Assembly: GCA_026770585.1 (NCBI GenBank)
Contig: MU646503.1
Coordinates: 237,744-250,798 of the forward strand
DNA: 13,055 nt
Source: Baffinella frigidus
Taxonomy: Eukaryota; Cryptophyceae; Cryptomonadales; Baffinellaceae
Direction of reading: 5' to 3'
Shown: piece by piece, positions 12,338 through 13,055 of the stretch
How the letters are laid out: every line of letters starts with the position of its first letter
How positions within the stretch are numbered: position 1 is the stretch's first letter
Made by a program: the position numbers and the translations under genes
The notes under the pieces: model-generated
Databases searched by the model: none
The model's input: only the letters and a program-made list of their open reading frames with translations
What the model was told of the DNA's origin: nothing

Positions 12338-12399
12338 CTGCCACACGAGTTTTTGGGGGTGAAAATTCCCCACGAGCGGGCCCCGCCGGCAGGCTGGCG

Positions 12400-12485
12400 G
12401 AGGGGGGGGGAGGTGGGGAGGGAGGGAGCGAGAGAGGAGAGAGAGAGAGAGAGAGAATGAGAGAGAGAGAGAGAGAATGAGAGAG

Positions 12486-12520
<35 letters not shown>

Positions 12521-12530
12521 GGGGGGGGGC
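12400..12530. repeat. Poly-G and GA microsatellite
   Basis: A G-rich lead (GGAGGGGGGGGGAGG), about 90 bases of GA with AATGA interruptions, and a closing run of about ten G. It resembles the left edge of the window in composition. Confidence 0.9.
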
Positions 12531-12579
12531 ACGCGCCGATTTTTGACCACAATCGCTTTACTAAAGGGCGACACCAGCG

Positions 12580-12660
12580 TTAGGGTTTAGGGCTTAGTGT
12601 GTAAGGCTGCTGTTTAGGGTTCAGGGCTTGGGGTTGATTGTTCAGGGTTTAGGGCTAAGT
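12580..12660. repeat. Degenerate TTTAGGG-type array
   Basis: TTTAGGG, TTTAGGGC and TTCAGGG units mixed with TTGGGG. A similar patch lies at about 12832-12880. Between them are the palindrome and the exon 1 copy. Confidence 0.75.
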
Positions 12661-12667
12661 GTGCGCA

Positions 12668-12688
12668 CTTCGTTTGGTCCAAACGAAG
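12668..12688. repeat. 21-base palindrome CTTCGTTTGG-T-CCAAACGAAG
   Basis: Perfect ten-base arms with a single central base. The right arm continues into CCGAAGCCC and AAATCCCAAACC, an inverted heptamer-like string. Confidence 0.8.
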
Positions 12689-12720
12689 CCCGAAGCCCAA
12701 ATCCCAAACCAAAGCCGTAC

Positions 12721-12791
12721 CCGCGTTCAGTGAGCTTGTCGAGAAGTAAGACCCCGAGGCCGTGCGGCTGCCGGAACGCGTTGCACCTCAT
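12721..12791 (-). pseudogene. Diverged copy of exon 1 with intact donor
   Basis: The minus strand reads MRCNAFRQPHGLGVLLLDKL then TERG, ending CGCGG, GTACGG as in exon 1. About five codon differences are silent and eight change the residue, including L to H and L to R at positions expected to be buried in a SAM fold. No AG acceptor precedes it, so it is probably a decaying duplicate. Confidence 0.65.
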
Positions 12792-12940
12792 TGCATATTG
12801 ATTGTATCCTCTAAGCACTCGACAGTCCACGTTCAGGGTTTAGGTTTTGGGGTTTATTATTCAGGGTTGAGGGCTTACGGTTGATGATTTCGGGTCAAGG
12901 CGTCCCTCTTTGAGCCCCTCTTTGAGGCTGAAAAAAATGC

Positions 12941-13055
12941 GGGGGTTGAGTGTGTATCGTTAGGGTTGAGGGGGGTTGAGTGTGTATCGTTAGGGTTGAG
13001 AGGGGTTGAGTGTGTATCGTTAGGGTTGAGGGGGGTTGAGTGTGTATCGTTAGGG
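12941..13055. repeat. 30-base tandem repeat (GGGGTTGAGTGTGTATCGTT...)
   Basis: The unit is GGGGTTGAGTGTGTATCGTT followed by AGGGTTGAGG. Starting at 12941 there are 3.8 units differing by one base, running off the right edge. AGGGTTG and TTGAGTG relate it to the heptamers elsewhere. It is preceded by a short CCTCTTTGAG duplication at 12904-12926. Confidence 0.9.

Overview
The window looks like nuclear DNA of a protist or alga, and a dinoflagellate is my leading guess (inference, about 50%). It contains runs of the TTTAGGG telomere unit and its variants, GA/CT microsatellites, many short hairpin elements and no long open frame. The longest open frames are read-throughs of low-complexity DNA. 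TTTAGGG telomeres occur in dinoflagellates, plants, many green algae and chromerids, so the repeat alone does not decide. Eight of nine inferred introns end in AG followed by G, a tendency reported for dinoflagellates.

Read on the minus strand, the window holds one spliced gene made of very small exons. I infer nine, in order of translation: 12256-12337, 11445-11514, 9791-9838, 7874-7903, 6572-6637, 4358-4399, 3236-3304, 1573-1650 and 848-890. All nine follow an AG, precede a GT and end in G, and every junction keeps the reading frame. The first three exons build a SAM domain. The middle exons give a charged, helix-prone linker. The last three give a complete EF-hand whose calcium loop is split by an intron, then the start of a second EF-hand that runs off the left edge. 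The 5' end lies beyond the right edge. The product would be a calcium-responsive SAM adaptor of unknown role. Neither domain nor splicing could be tested here, but no single frame shows them.

The introns are unusual. From 1 to about 4350, and in patches at 6377-6808, 9079-9640, 12170-12250 and 12580-13055, they consist of degenerate telomere-like heptamers (TTTAGGG, TTTCGGG, TTTGGGG, TTCAGGG, GTGTAGG). These are mostly C-rich on the sense strand. Six of the nine exons have truncated extra copies nearby, in the same orientation, often cut so that a splice junction survives. Several copies differ from the intact exon mainly or only at synonymous sites.

From about 4700 to 12000 the introns are instead packed with inverted-repeat (MITE-like) elements, a dispersed repeat carrying copies of exon 5, and a large excess of the hexamer pair GTTGAC/GTCAAC. 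I found no rRNA, tRNA, CRISPR or prokaryotic feature.
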